Counted from the first letter of the stretch, positions 26,268 to 35,981 are shown. The stretch is DNA of 64,000 nucleotides from Streptomyces sp. NBC_00425 (GCF_036030735.1 NZ_CP107928.1:7626001-7690000); one strand, 5' to 3'. Notes: generated by a model not told the origin, from the sequence alone. Made by a program: numbers and translations.

Positions 26268-29075
26268 ATGACAGAGGATCTCTCCCCGGCCGAGCGGTAC
26301 GAGGCAGCACGCAAGCGCGCTGTCGAGCAGGCCACCTCGCTCGCGTCCTTCCGCGAGATGTACGACTTCGGTCTCGACCCCTTCCAGATCGAGGCCTGCC
26401 AGGCACTCGAGGCGGGCAAGGGCGTCCTGGTCGCGGCGCCCACCGGTTCCGGCAAGACGATCGTGGGCGAGTTCGCCGTCCACCTCGCTCTGCAGCAGGG
26501 CAAGAAGTGCTTCTACACGACGCCCATCAAGGCGCTGTCCAACCAGAAGTACTCCGACCTGTGCCGCCGCTACGGCAGTGACAAGGTCGGTCTGCTCACC
26601 GGCGACAACAGCGTCAACTCCGAGGCACCGGTGGTCGTGATGACCACCGAGGTGCTGCGGAACATGCTGTACGCCGGTTCGCAGACCCTCCTCGGCCTCG
26701 GGTACGTGGTGATGGACGAGGTGCACTACCTCTCCGACCGCTTCCGGGGCGCCGTGTGGGAGGAGGTGATCATCCACCTCCCCGAGTCGGTCACCCTGGT
26801 CTCCCTGTCGGCGACCGTGTCCAACGCCGAGGAGTTCGGCGACTGGCTGGACACCGTGCGCGGCGACACCGAGGTGATCGTCTCCGAGCACCGGCCCGTG
26901 CCGCTGTTCCAGCACGTACTCGCCGGCCGGCGGATGTACGACCTGTTCGAGGAGGGCGAGGGGCACCGCAGGGCCGTCAACCCCGACCTCGCCCGCCTGG
27001 CCCGGATGGAGGCCTCCAAGCCGTCCTATCAGGACCGCAGGCGCGGCCGGAACGTGCGCGAGGCCGACCGTGAGCGGGAGCGCCGGCAGCGCTCGCGGGT
27101 GTGGACGCCGGGGCGACCCGAGGTCATCGAACGGCTCGACGCCGAAGGGCTGCTGCCCGCCATCACGTTCATCTTCAGCCGGGCCGCCTGCGAGGCCGCC
27201 GTCCAGCAGTGCCTGTACGCCGGGCTGCGGCTGAACGACGAGGAGTCGCGCGCCGAGGTTCGCGCCCTGGTCGAGGAGCGGACCGCCGCCATCCCCCACG
27301 AGGACCTGCACGTCCTCGGCTACTACGAATGGCTGGAGGGCCTGGAGCGGGGCATCGCCGCCCACCACGCGGGCATGCTGCCCTCGTTCAAGGAGGTCGT
27401 CGAGGAGCTGTTCGTGCGCGGCCTGGTCAAGGCCGTCTTCGCGACCGAGACGCTCGCCCTGGGCATCAACATGCCGGCCCGGTCGGTCGTCCTGGAGAAA
27501 CTCGTCAAGTGGAACGGCGAGCAGCACGCCGACATCACCCCCGGCGAGTACACCCAGCTCACCGGGCGCGCGGGCCGCCGTGGCATCGACGTCGAGGGCC
27601 ACGCCGTCGTGCTCTGGCAGCGCGCCATGAACCCCGACCACCTGGCCGGGCTCGCCGGCACCCGCACCTACCCGCTGCGCTCCAGCTTCAAGCCGTCGTA
27701 CAACATGGCGGTCAACCTCGTCGAACAGTTCGGGCGGCACCGCTCGCGTGAGCTGCTGGAGACGTCGTTCGCGCAGTTCCAGGCCGACCGTTCGGTGGTC
27801 GGGATCTCCCGGCAGGTGCAGCGCAACGAGGAGGGCCTGGAGGGCTACCAGGCCTCGATGACCTGCCACCTCGGCGACTTCGAGGAGTACGCGCGGCTGC
27901 GCCGCGACCTGGGGGACCGCGAGACGGAGCTGGCCAAGCAGGGCGCGGCCCAGCGGCGTGCCGAGGCCGCCGTGGCCCTGGAGAAGCTGAAGCCGGGGGA
28001 CGTCATCCATGTGCCCACCGGCAAGTACGCGGGGCTGGCGCTGGTGCTCGACCCGGGGCTTCCGGCCGGGCGGGCCAACGGCCATCGCGGCTTCGACCAG
28101 CACGACGGGCCGCGCCCGCTGGTCCTGACCGCCGAGCGGCAGGTCAAGCGGCTGGCGTCGATGGACTTCCCGGTGCCGGTGGAAGCGCTGGACCGGATGC
28201 GGATCCCGAAGACGTTCAACGCGCGCTCGCCGCAGTCCCGCCGCGACCTGGCCTCCGCGCTGCGCACCAAGGCCGGGCACATTCCGCCGGAGCGGGCCCG
28301 CAAGCAGCGCTCCCAGGCAGCCGACGACCGGGAGATCGCCCGGCTGCGCACCGCGATCCGGGCGCACCCCTGCCACGGCTGCGCCGACCGTGAGGACCAC
28401 GCCCGCTGGGCCGAGCGCTACCACCGGCTGCTGCGCGACACCTCGCAGCTGGAGCGCCGCATCGAGGGACGCACCAACACCATCGCCCGGACCTTCGACC
28501 GGATCGTGGCGCTGCTGACCGAGCTGGACTATCTGCGCGGCAACGAGGTCACCGAGCACGGCAAGCGGCTCGCCCGGCTCTACGGCGAACTCGACCTGCT
28601 CGCCAGCGAATGCCTGCGCGCCGGCGTGTGGGAGGGGCTGGCCCCCGCCGAACTCGCCGCCTGCGTCTCGGCGTTGGTCTACGAGTCGCGGGTCGGCGAC
28701 GACGCGATGGCGCCGAAGCTGCCCTCCGGCAAGGCGAAGGCCGCGCTCGGCGAGATGGTCCGGATCTGGGGGCGGCTGGACGCGCTGGAGGAGGACTTCC
28801 GGATCAGCCAGACCGAGGGCGTGGGACAGCGCGAACCCGACCTGGGGTTCGCCTGGTCCGCCTACATGTGGGCCTCCGGCAAGGGCCTCGACGAGGTGCT
28901 GCGCGAGGCGGAGATGCCGGCCGGTGACTTCGTGCGCTGGTGCAAGCAGGTCATCGACGTGCTGGGGCAGATCTCGGCGGCTTCTCCTGCGGAGGGCTCG
29001 ACCGTGGCGAAGGCGGCGCGGAAGGCTGTCGATCAGCTGCTGCGGGGAGTTGTGGCGTACTCGTCGGTGGGGTGA
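26268..29075 (+). CDS. helY: DEVH-box RNA/DNA helicase, Ski2/HelY family
   Basis: This 935-residue protein is an ATP-dependent superfamily 2 helicase. Walker A APTGSGKT is at residues 57-64, followed by the DEVH box (VVMDEVHYLSDRFRG), the SATVSNAEEF motif and the motif VI-like QLTGRAGRRGIDVEG. A long C-terminal part of the Ski2/Mtr4 type includes the Cys/His motif CHGCADREDH. The ATG at 26268 is preferred over an in-frame start at 26223 because it lies just after the damage-type promoter. The gene follows tatC and the lipid kinase, matching the mycobacterial pafBC-tatAC-helY order. It may help replication or RNA turnover after DNA damage. Confidence 0.93.
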   Translation: MTEDLSPAERYEAARKRAVEQATSLASFREMYDFGLDPFQIEACQALEAGKGVLVAAPTGSGKTIVGEFAVHLALQQGKKCFYTTPIKALSNQKYSDLCRRYGSDKVGLLTGDNSVNSEAPVVVMTTEVLRNMLYAGSQTLLGLGYVVMDEVHYLSDRFRGAVWEEVIIHLPESVTLVSLSATVSNAEEFGDWLDTVRGDTEVIVSEHRPVPLFQHVLAGRRMYDLFEEGEGHRRAVNPDLARLARMEASKPSYQDRRRGRNVREADRERERRQRSRVWTPGRPEVIERLDAEGLLPAITFIFSRAACEAAVQQCLYAGLRLNDEESRAEVRALVEERTAAIPHEDLHVLGYYEWLEGLERGIAAHHAGMLPSFKEVVEELFVRGLVKAVFATETLALGINMPARSVVLEKLVKWNGEQHADITPGEYTQLTGRAGRRGIDVEGHAVVLWQRAMNPDHLAGLAGTRTYPLRSSFKPSYNMAVNLVEQFGRHRSRELLETSFAQFQADRSVVGISRQVQRNEEGLEGYQASMTCHLGDFEEYARLRRDLGDRETELAKQGAAQRRAEAAVALEKLKPGDVIHVPTGKYAGLALVLDPGLPAGRANGHRGFDQHDGPRPLVLTAERQVKRLASMDFPVPVEALDRMRIPKTFNARSPQSRRDLASALRTKAGHIPPERARKQRSQAADDREIARLRTAIRAHPCHGCADREDHARWAERYHRLLRDTSQLERRIEGRTNTIARTFDRIVALLTELDYLRGNEVTEHGKRLARLYGELDLLASECLRAGVWEGLAPAELAACVSALVYESRVGDDAMAPKLPSGKAKAALGEMVRIWGRLDALEEDFRISQTEGVGQREPDLGFAWSAYMWASGKGLDEVLREAEMPAGDFVRWCKQVIDVLGQISAASPAEGSTVAKAARKAVDQLLRGVVAYSSVG

Positions 29076-29110
29076 GCGGGGGTGGCGGGTGCGGGGAGTC
29101 CGTGGCAGGT

Positions 29111-29180
29111 CGCGCAGTTCCCCGCGCCCCTGGACGGCGGGGTGGCCGGGGTTTGGGGTGCGCGGTTCCCCGCGCCCCTG
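29111..29180. repeat. Two copies of a common Streptomyces intergenic repeat (GTTCCCCGCGCCCCTG)
   Basis: Copies lie at 29111-29131 (with the extra upstream bases CGCGCA) and about 29159-29180 (GTGCGCG before it). From memory this motif is scattered through intergenic regions of many Streptomyces genomes. The second copy merges into the 71-base tandem repeat. Confidence 0.7.
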
Positions 29181-29384
29181 AGGGCTGTTTTCCCCGGGCT
29201 CCTGGATGGTGGGGTGCCCGGGGATTGGGCGCGTGGTTGCCTGCGCCCCTGAGGGCTGTTTTCCCCGGGCTCCTGGATGGTGGGGTGCCCGGGGATTGGG
29301 CGCGTGGTTGCCTGCGCCCCTGAGGGCTGTTTTCCCCGGGCTCCTGGATGGTGGGGTGCCCGGGGATTGGGCGCGTGGTTGCCT
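29172..29384. repeat. Three identical 71-bp tandem repeats between helY and the allophanate hydrolase gene
   Basis: Units at 29172-29242, 29243-29313 and 29314-29384 are identical. Each holds an inverted repeat CCCCGGGC...GCCCGGGG with a 15-base loop and a TTTT run. The array fills the space between the convergent ends of helY and the allophanate hydrolase gene, so it may act as a stack of terminators. The upstream copies of the common intergenic repeat are the likely source. Confidence 0.93.
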
Positions 29385-29387
29385 GCG

Positions 29388-31040
29388 CTAGTGCTGGGGT
29401 TGGTTCAGGTAGGTGCGCCAGCTGCCGTGGGAGGTGATGTCCTCGGCGTCTGTCAGTGCGCTCGGCTCGCACAGGAATCCGGGGACTCGGCTGCCGTCCG
29501 ACAGTTCCACGCTGCCCAGCGTCATCGGGCGGGGGAGTGCGGCCAGCAGACGGCCCAGGCCTTCCGCGGGCAGGCGCCACACCTCGGCCTCGACGGCCGC
29601 GCCCCCCTCGCCCACGTGCTCGAGGCCGGGCTTCGGCGGTGAGGTGCGCAGGGCGTGCAGACGGTAGACCGGGGCGGTCGTGGTCGTGACGTCGAGGCGG
29701 GCGCCCAGCGCCAGCAGCTGAGGGTTCAGCGGTTGGCCCGTCAGATGTGCGCCCACCACGGCCAGTCGGGTCTCCGGCCGGAGCAGGGCGGCGATCCGGG
29801 CCAGCCGCTCGTCCGTGTGCGCCCACCCGACGAGCATCACACCGAACGGAAGGCCGTTCACCTCACCGGCCGGCGCCGCCACCGCCGCCAGGTCGAACAG
29901 GTTGGTTGAGTTGGTGAAACGGCCCAGCCGGGCGTTGGCGCCCAGCGGGTCGGCGGCGACCTCCGCGAGCGTGGGGTGTCCGGGGGCGGTGGGCAGCAGC
30001 AGGGCGTCGGCGCCGGCCAGTTCGGCCAGGGCCCGGGTGCGCAGGGCCGCCAGCCGGTCCTGGTCGGCGAACAGCCGGTGGGCGGGGATGTCGCGGGCGC
30101 CGCCGATGATGGCGGCGACCGTGGGGTCGAGGCCCGCCCCGCCCTCGGCCTTCGCCTTGTCGACGAAGGCGCCCACGGCGGTGTAGCGCTCGGCCACGAA
30201 GGCGCCCTCGTACAGCATGGCCGCGGCCTCGGTGAACGGGGTCAGGTCCAGGGGCCGGAGTTCGGCGCCGGCCGCCGCCAGCTGCCGGGCCGCCGCCTCG
30301 TACGCCTCGCCCCAGCCCTCGTCCAGTTCGCCGAGTTGCGCGCGCGGCGGGACGGCGATCCGCCAGGGGCCGGACGCGCGCCCGGGGAGGGCCGGCACGG
30401 GGCCGGCGACCATGTGCGCCAAGGCCTGCTCGGCCTCCGCGAGGGTGCGCGCGAACACCGTCACACAGTCCAGGGACGCGCAGGCCGGGACGACGCCCGT
30501 CGTCGGCACCAGGCCCCGGGTCGGCTTCAGTCCGACGATGCCGTTGAAGGCGGCCGGCACACGGCCCGAGCCGGCGGTGTCCGTGCCGAGCGCGAGGTCG
30601 ACGATGCCGAGGGCGACCGCGACGGCCGAGCCGGAGCTGGAGCCGCCGCTGATGCGGGCCGGATCCCATGCGCCTCGGACCGCGCCGTACGGGGAGCGGG
30701 TCCCCACCAGACCGGTCGCGAACTGGTCCAGGTTCGTCGTGCCGAGCAGCAGCGCGCCGGCCGCGCGCAGACCGGCCACCGCCGGGGCGTCCTCGGCGGG
30801 CTCGTAGGCGTACGCCGGGCAGCCCGCGGTGGTGGGCAGGCCGGCCGCGTCGATGTTGCCCTTGACGGCGAAGAGCCGTCCGGCGAGGGGGAGCCGCTCC
30901 CCGGCGGCGACGCGTTCGTCGATCGCGCGGGCCTCCGCCTCGGCCTCCTCCCGGGGGCGCAGGCCGATCCAGATCTCGGGGCGGTCCACGGCCTCCACGC
31001 GGTCGTAGGCGGCGCGGATCCGACGGAGCGTCGTCGACAT
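29388..31040 (-). CDS. atzF: Allophanate hydrolase (amidase signature family)
   Basis: This 550-residue enzyme hydrolyses allophanate, giving ammonia and carbon dioxide, the last step of urea or guanidine breakdown by carboxylation. The amidase triad is visible: Lys60 in FAVKGNID, a cis-Ser in SGGSSSGS (131-138) and nucleophile Ser158 in GTDTAGSGR. The C-terminal part after about residue 420 is the extra AtzF domain. The ATG at 31040 is chosen because it begins the amidase domain; the frame stays open for another 2.7 kb upstream inside the carboxylase gene, but that is an artefact. It follows the carboxylase gene by 11 bases and ends the operon. Confidence 0.93.
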   Translation of the reverse strand: MSTTLRRIRAAYDRVEAVDRPEIWIGLRPREEAEAEARAIDERVAAGERLPLAGRLFAVKGNIDAAGLPTTAGCPAYAYEPAEDAPAVAGLRAAGALLLGTTNLDQFATGLVGTRSPYGAVRGAWDPARISGGSSSGSAVAVALGIVDLALGTDTAGSGRVPAAFNGIVGLKPTRGLVPTTGVVPACASLDCVTVFARTLAEAEQALAHMVAGPVPALPGRASGPWRIAVPPRAQLGELDEGWGEAYEAAARQLAAAGAELRPLDLTPFTEAAAMLYEGAFVAERYTAVGAFVDKAKAEGGAGLDPTVAAIIGGARDIPAHRLFADQDRLAALRTRALAELAGADALLLPTAPGHPTLAEVAADPLGANARLGRFTNSTNLFDLAAVAAPAGEVNGLPFGVMLVGWAHTDERLARIAALLRPETRLAVVGAHLTGQPLNPQLLALGARLDVTTTTAPVYRLHALRTSPPKPGLEHVGEGGAAVEAEVWRLPAEGLGRLLAALPRPMTLGSVELSDGSRVPGFLCEPSALTDAEDITSHGSWRTYLNQPQH

Positions 31041-31051
31041 GGGGGTTCCTC

Positions 31052-34000
31052 TCAGTTCGCGGCCGGGGCCAGGACGACCAGCGCCGTCCCCGCCTCCACC
31101 TGGTCGCCGGGCCGGGCCAGCACCTGCGCCACCACGGCGTCGACCGGCGCGTGCACCCTGGACTCCATCTTCATCGCCTCCAGGGCGAGCAGCGGCTGAC
31201 CCGCGCTCACCTCGTCCCCGGGCGAGACGTTCACCTGCCACACGGACGCCGCGAACTCCGCCTCGACCAGCCGGCCGCCCGCGGGGAGGGTCACCTCGGC
31301 GGGGGGTGCGGGCGGCGCCGTCGCCGCCTCCGCCCGCGCGAACTCGCCCGCCGCCTCCCACGCGTCGCGCTCCGTCGAGAACGCCGCCTGCTGCCCCGCT
31401 CTGAACGCGGCGATGGAGTCGGCGTGTTCGGCGAGGAACGACCGGTACGCGGCGAGCGAGAACGTGCCCTCCTCGATGCGCGGGACGAAGCGGCCCGAGG
31501 TGATGTCGGCGCGCAGTTCCAGCAGTTCGTCCGCGTCGACCGGGTACCAGCGGATCCGGTCGAAGAAGCGCAGCAGCCAGGGCGAGCCGGGTGCGAACGC
31601 CCCGCGCTGCTGCCACGGCGACCACACCTGGGTCGTCCGGCCCACGAACTGGTAGCCGCCGGGGCCTTCCATGCCGTAGACGCACAGGTACGCGCCGCCG
31701 ATGCCCACCGAGTTCTCGGCCGTCCAGGTGCGCGCCGGGTTGTACTTCGTCGTCACCAGCCGGTGGCGGGGGTCGAGCGGGGTGGCCACGGGCGCGCCCA
31801 GGTAGACGTCGCCGAGGCCCAGGACGAGGTACTCCGCGGCGAAGACCGTGTCGTAGACGTCCGCGGGCGTGCCGAGGCCGTTGACGCGGCGGATGAACTC
31901 GATGTTCCACGGGCACCAGGGGGCGTCGTCGCGGACGCCCGCCATGTAGCGCGCGATGGCCTCCCGGGTCGCCGGGTCGTCCCAGGAGAGCGGCAGGTGC
32001 ACGGTGCGGGAGGGCACGACCAGCTCGTCCGTGGGCGGCAGCGCGGTCACCGTCCGGCGTACGGCCGTGAGGAGTTCGGTCAGCGGGAGACGGCCCGGGT
32101 CGGTCCGGATCTGCAGGGAGCGGATGCCCGGGGTGAGGTCGGTGACGCCGTCCTGGCCGGCCTGCGCCACCGCCTCCATCAGGGCGTGCACCCGCATCCG
32201 CAGGGCCAGGTCCAGCTGCATGGGGCCGAACTCGACCAGCAGGTTGTCGTCGCCGCTGCGCCGGTACGTCACGTCGCCGTCCCGGGCCAGCACACCTCCG
32301 TCGACGATCGTGGCGCGCGGTGCGCCGTCCACGTCCACCGGCCGGAAGCGGACGGTGTCGCCGGGGCGCAGCTGGCCCAGTTTCCAGCGTTCGGAGCTCA
32401 GGACCGTCGCCGGGCACACGAACCCGCCGAGCGAGGGCCCGTCCGGTCCGAGCAGCACCGGCATGTCGCCGGTGTAGTCGACTGCGCCGACGGAGTACGG
32501 CGTGTCGTGGATGTTGGACGGGTGCAGGCCGGCCTCGCCGCCGTCGGTGCGCGCCCAGCGCGGCTTGGGTCCGATCAGACGCACGCCGGTGCGGGCCGAG
32601 TTGAAGTGGACCTTCCACTCTGCGGCGTAGAAGTCGTGGATGTCGTCCTCGGTGAAGAACTCCGGTGCGGCGTGGGGTCCTTCGACGGCGCCGACGTCCC
32701 AGACGGCGCCGAAGGACGGCCGGTCCGTGACCGGGGAGCCCTCGGCGGTCGTCCCGCCGTGCAGGACGTCCCCCGTCCGCAGCGCCCGTCCGCCGTGACC
32801 GCCGAACCGGCCCAGGGTGAAGGTGCTCGCGCTGCCCAGGAAGGCGGGGACGTCCAGACTCCCCGCGAACAGGACGTAGGTGCGCAGCCCGGGTCCGTCC
32901 GGCGCGCCGACCTCCAGCAGGGAGCCGGCGGGCACGGTCACCGGTTCCCACTGGGCGACCGCGGCGCCGTCCACGGTGACGGTCGCGGGCGCGCCCGTCA
33001 CGCAGACGGTCGTGGCGTGGCTGAACCGCAGTGCCGGACCGTGCAGGGTGCACTCCAGGCCGGGGGCGCCCTCGGGGTTGCCGAGTGCCCGGTTGCCGAG
33101 GCGGAAGGAACGGTCGTCCATCGGGCCGGACGGGGGGACGCCGACCTGCCAGTGGCCGGTGCGGCCGGGCCAGTCCTGGACGGTGGTGAGGGTGCCGCCG
33201 GAGACCACCTCGACGCGCGGGGTGGGGTCGTGCACCTCGGCGAGGGTCGCCGTCGAGTGGGTGGCCGTGACCAGGCGGTCGTCGGCCAGCGCCGCCCGCA
33301 CCAGCCCCAGGTTGGTCTCGATGCCGTCGACGCGGGTGCGGGCCAGGGCGGCGTCGAGGCGCCGCAGTGCCTGCGTGCGGTCCGGGCCGTGCGCGATGAC
33401 CTTCGCGAGCATCGGGTCGTACGACGTCGTCACCTCGGTGCCGGTCTCCACCCAGCCGTCGACGCGCACGCCCTCGGGGAACTCCACCCGGGTCAGCAGG
33501 CCGGCGCTGGGCCGGTGTCCGCGGCTCGGGTCCTCCGCGTAGAGACGGGCCTCGACGGCGTGGCCGCTCGGCGGGCCGGGGTCGCGGACGACGCCCTCCT
33601 CGCCGCGCGCCAGTCGCAGCATCCAGCCGACGAGGTCGACGCCGTAGATCTCCTCGGTGACCGGATGCTCCACCTGCAGACGGGTGTTGACCTCGAGGAA
33701 GTACGCCTCCTCGCGGGCCGCGTCGTAGACGTACTCGACGGTGCCGGCGGAGCGGTAGCGCACGGAGGCGCACAGGTCGCGGGCGCCGGCGGCGAGCCGT
33801 GCGCGCACGTGGTCCGGGATGCCCGGCGCCGGGGCCTCCTCCAGGACCTTCTGGTTGCGGCGCTGCAGCGAGCAGTCGCGGTCGCCGAGGACGACGACGC
33901 CGCCCTCGCCGTCGCCGAACACCTGGACCTCGACGTGGCGGGCGTCGCCGACGAGCCGTTCCAGGAAGACTCCGGCGGTGGCGAAGGAGGCCGCCGCGAC

Positions 34001-34558
34001 GCGCTGGACGCGTTCCCAGGCGTCGGCGAGCTCGTCGGGACCGGAGCAGGCCGACATGCCGATCCCGCCGCCGCCGCCGGTCGCCTTCAGCATCACCGGA
34101 TAGCCGATGACCTGGGCCTTCTCCTGCGCCTCGGCCAGCGACGCGAGCAGGTCCGTGCCCGGCGCCAGCGGCACCCCGGCCGCCTTCGCCGCAGCCCGGG
34201 CGGTGTGCTTGGCGCCGAACAGTTCCAGTTGTTCGGGCGTCGGGCCGACGAAGACGATGCCGGCGTCGGCGCAGCGGCGGGCGAAGGACGCGTCCTCGGA
34301 GAGGAAGCCGTACCCCGGGTGGATCGCGCCGGCCCCGGTGTCCTTGGCGGCCCGCAGGACCAGGTCGGCGTCGAGGTAGGACTCCTTCGCGGGGGCCGGT
34401 CCGAGCCGCACCGCCTCGTCGGCGAGCCGGACGTGCGGCGCCGAGCGGTCGGGGTCGGAGTACACCGCGACCGTGCGCAGGCCGAGTTCGCGGGCGGTGC
34501 GGATGATGCGGACGGCTATCTCACCGCGGTTGGCGACCAGCACCGTGTCGAAGGTCAT
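31052..34558 (-). CDS. Biotin-dependent urea/guanidine carboxylase
   Basis: This 1168-residue enzyme carboxylates urea or guanidine using ATP and bicarbonate. Domains in order are biotin carboxylase (1-450; VANRGEIAVRIIRTARELG, the ATP loop KATGGGGGIGMS, EVNTRLQVEHPVTEEIYG), two carboxyltransferase parts of the KipA/KipI (AHS2, AHS1) type (about 470-1050), and a C-terminal biotinyl domain with the biotin lysine in LEAMKMES. The start overlaps the stop of the DUF1989 gene before it (ATGA). Adjacent DUF1989 genes favour the guanidine carboxylase role over urea carboxylase, since these encode the carboxyguanidine deiminase in studied clusters. One diagnostic active-site residue was not checked here. 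Confidence 0.93.
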   Translation of the reverse strand: MTFDTVLVANRGEIAVRIIRTARELGLRTVAVYSDPDRSAPHVRLADEAVRLGPAPAKESYLDADLVLRAAKDTGAGAIHPGYGFLSEDASFARRCADAGIVFVGPTPEQLELFGAKHTARAAAKAAGVPLAPGTDLLASLAEAQEKAQVIGYPVMLKATGGGGGIGMSACSGPDELADAWERVQRVAAASFATAGVFLERLVGDARHVEVQVFGDGEGGVVVLGDRDCSLQRRNQKVLEEAPAPGIPDHVRARLAAGARDLCASVRYRSAGTVEYVYDAAREEAYFLEVNTRLQVEHPVTEEIYGVDLVGWMLRLARGEEGVVRDPGPPSGHAVEARLYAEDPSRGHRPSAGLLTRVEFPEGVRVDGWVETGTEVTTSYDPMLAKVIAHGPDRTQALRRLDAALARTRVDGIETNLGLVRAALADDRLVTATHSTATLAEVHDPTPRVEVVSGGTLTTVQDWPGRTGHWQVGVPPSGPMDDRSFRLGNRALGNPEGAPGLECTLHGPALRFSHATTVCVTGAPATVTVDGAAVAQWEPVTVPAGSLLEVGAPDGPGLRTYVLFAGSLDVPAFLGSASTFTLGRFGGHGGRALRTGDVLHGGTTAEGSPVTDRPSFGAVWDVGAVEGPHAAPEFFTEDDIHDFYAAEWKVHFNSARTGVRLIGPKPRWARTDGGEAGLHPSNIHDTPYSVGAVDYTGDMPVLLGPDGPSLGGFVCPATVLSSERWKLGQLRPGDTVRFRPVDVDGAPRATIVDGGVLARDGDVTYRRSGDDNLLVEFGPMQLDLALRMRVHALMEAVAQAGQDGVTDLTPGIRSLQIRTDPGRLPLTELLTAVRRTVTALPPTDELVVPSRTVHLPLSWDDPATREAIARYMAGVRDDAPWCPWNIEFIRRVNGLGTPADVYDTVFAAEYLVLGLGDVYLGAPVATPLDPRHRLVTTKYNPARTWTAENSVGIGGAYLCVYGMEGPGGYQFVGRTTQVWSPWQQRGAFAPGSPWLLRFFDRIRWYPVDADELLELRADITSGRFVPRIEEGTFSLAAYRSFLAEHADSIAAFRAGQQAAFSTERDAWEAAGEFARAEAATAPPAPPAEVTLPAGGRLVEAEFAASVWQVNVSPGDEVSAGQPLLALEAMKMESRVHAPVDAVVAQVLARPGDQVEAGTALVVLAPAAN

Positions 34559-35157
34559 GCGCCGGCCGCCTCGGTGATCGTCATCTCCACCGCCGTCGGC
34601 TCGAAGCCGTTGCAGGGGTTGTTGATCTGCGGGCAGTTGGAGACCAGCACCAGCACGTCCCGTTCGGCGCGCAGGGAGAGGGACAGGCCGGGCGCGGAGA
34701 GGCCGTCGACGATGCCGAGGGTGCCGTCCTTCTCGACGGGCACGTTCATGTACCAGTTGATGTTGGAGACCAGGTCCCGTTTGCCGAGGCCGTGGCGGGC
34801 GCCCTCGGCGAGGAAGTTGTCCACGCAGGCGTGCTGGGCGACGGTGTGGTGGCCGTAGCGCAGGGTGTTGGACTCCTTGGAGCAGGCGCCGCCGACGGTG
34901 TCGTGGCGGCCGACGGCGTCGGCGGTCACCGTCATCAGCGGAGTGTGCTCGTTGGACATCAGCACGCTGCCCGTGGTGAGGAAGATGCCGCCCTGGGCGT
35001 GGATGGTGTCGGGGGCGCTGTAGCGCACGGACGTGTCGTGGGCGTCGTACACGAGGAAGTCGACGGCCTGGTTGCCGTGCAGGTCGGTGATGGTGAGGTC
35101 GGCGCCGGCCCGGACGACGGACGACCAGGCGGCGCGGGCGGGAACGACGGTCTTCAT
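34555..35157 (-). CDS. DUF1989 protein, carboxyguanidine deiminase subunit (UAAP2 type)
   Basis: This 200-residue protein is one of the paired DUF1989 proteins once called urea amidolyase-associated proteins. In studied bacteria the pair forms carboxyguanidine deiminase (CgdAB), which turns carboxyguanidine into allophanate. Blocks LTITDLHGNQAVDFLVYDA, GSVLMSNEHTPLMTVTADAVGRHDTVGGACSKESN and VSNCPQINNPCNGFEPT are typical, with conserved His and Cys residues. The ATG at 35157 overlaps the stop of the preceding gene (ATGA), and its own stop overlaps the carboxylase start, so the three are tightly coupled. Confidence 0.9.
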   Translation of the reverse strand: MKTVVPARAAWSSVVRAGADLTITDLHGNQAVDFLVYDAHDTSVRYSAPDTIHAQGGIFLTTGSVLMSNEHTPLMTVTADAVGRHDTVGGACSKESNTLRYGHHTVAQHACVDNFLAEGARHGLGKRDLVSNINWYMNVPVEKDGTLGIVDGLSAPGLSLSLRAERDVLVLVSNCPQINNPCNGFEPTAVEMTITEAAGA

Positions 35158-35981
35158 GCGAGCCCCCGGGCGGTGAGGAATTCGGCGGTGTTGAGGAAGG
35201 CGCGGCGGCCCTCGGGGGTGGCGTCCCAGAGCGGGTCGCCCGGCCGTGTAGGGCCGGCCCGCCAGGCGAGGACCTCCAGCGCGGTGCTGACGTACCGCGG
35301 GCGTGGGTCGGACGGGTGCGGCACGTTGGCGATCAGGACCGTCACGTCCTGTTCGGCGCGCAGGGTGACGCTGCCGCCCGGGCCGGCCGAGCCGATGAAG
35401 TCGAGGGCGCCGTCCTCGCCGACCCGCACGCCCTGGAAGAAGGAGAGCGAGGGCGGCAGGTCGCGGGGCTCGAGGCCGTTCTTCGCGGCGGCCAGGACGA
35501 ACAGTTCCCGGCCGGCGGGGGAGGCGGACTGCGGGGCGCCGTCGCCGTAGCGCTCGGTGTTGCGCACGAGTGTGGAGGTGCCGCACAGGGCGTCGTGCCG
35601 GCCGGCGGTGTCGACGACGACCGAGGCGAGAACGCGCCCCTGGTCGGACAGGAGCAGGACGCCCTCGCCGAGATAGGCGTTCCACTGCACCTTGACCGTG
35701 TCGGCGACGTTCAGCCGTTCCCAGGGGCGGTCGGCGGCGAACAGGAGCAGATGGGCGCAGGCGTCGCCGTGCAGGTCGGTCAGGCGCAGTTCGGTCCCCC
35801 GGGCCAGGACGCGGTGGGTGTAGTTGCCGCCCGCGACGGTCTCGGCCCAGACCAGGAGCCCCGCCTCGCAGGGCGGGGCCGGCCAGTCCCGGGCCGGGAC
35901 CACCGGCATGGCCTCGGCGTGTGCGCCCTCCTGGGCCCGGGCGTGGGCGCGTGCTCCGTATGTGGTCGCTGTCGCCGCCAT
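35154..35981 (-). CDS. DUF1989 protein, carboxyguanidine deiminase subunit (UAAP1 type)
   Basis: This 275-residue protein is the larger member of the DUF1989 pair and opens the operon. The first 30 residues are an Ala-rich extension. The core carries HRVLARGTELRLTDLHGDACAHLLLF, GRVLASVVVDTAGRHDALCGTS and a C-terminal NVPHPSDPRPRYVSTALEVLAW segment related to its partner. The ATG at 35981 has GGAGG six bases upstream. A perfect palindrome lies 40 bases upstream at 36021-36042 and a TetR gene is divergent, so expression is probably repressed until the nitrogen source is present. Confidence 0.88.
   Translation of the reverse strand: MAATATTYGARAHARAQEGAHAEAMPVVPARDWPAPPCEAGLLVWAETVAGGNYTHRVLARGTELRLTDLHGDACAHLLLFAADRPWERLNVADTVKVQWNAYLGEGVLLLSDQGRVLASVVVDTAGRHDALCGTSTLVRNTERYGDGAPQSASPAGRELFVLAAAKNGLEPRDLPPSLSFFQGVRVGEDGALDFIGSAGPGGSVTLRAEQDVTVLIANVPHPSDPRPRYVSTALEVLAWRAGPTRPGDPLWDATPEGRRAFLNTAEFLTARGLA

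Noticed and set aside
25212..28559. Minus-strand frame of over 1100 codons opposite the lipid kinase and helY
   Set aside because: It spans two well-defined plus-strand genes and has no domain of its own.
29172..29384. CRISPR array or coding repeats
   Set aside because: The 71-bp units are contiguous without spacers, and the repeated peptide frames through them have no ribosome site and no homology.
29388..33773. Apparent fusion of allophanate hydrolase with a 900-residue N-terminal extension
   Set aside because: The extension is a different frame of the carboxylase gene; the amidase domain starts exactly at the ATG at 31040 and the two genes are separate.
31151..34858. Plus-strand frame opposite the carboxylase gene
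   Set aside because: Gly/Val/Arg-rich shadow sequence with no homology.
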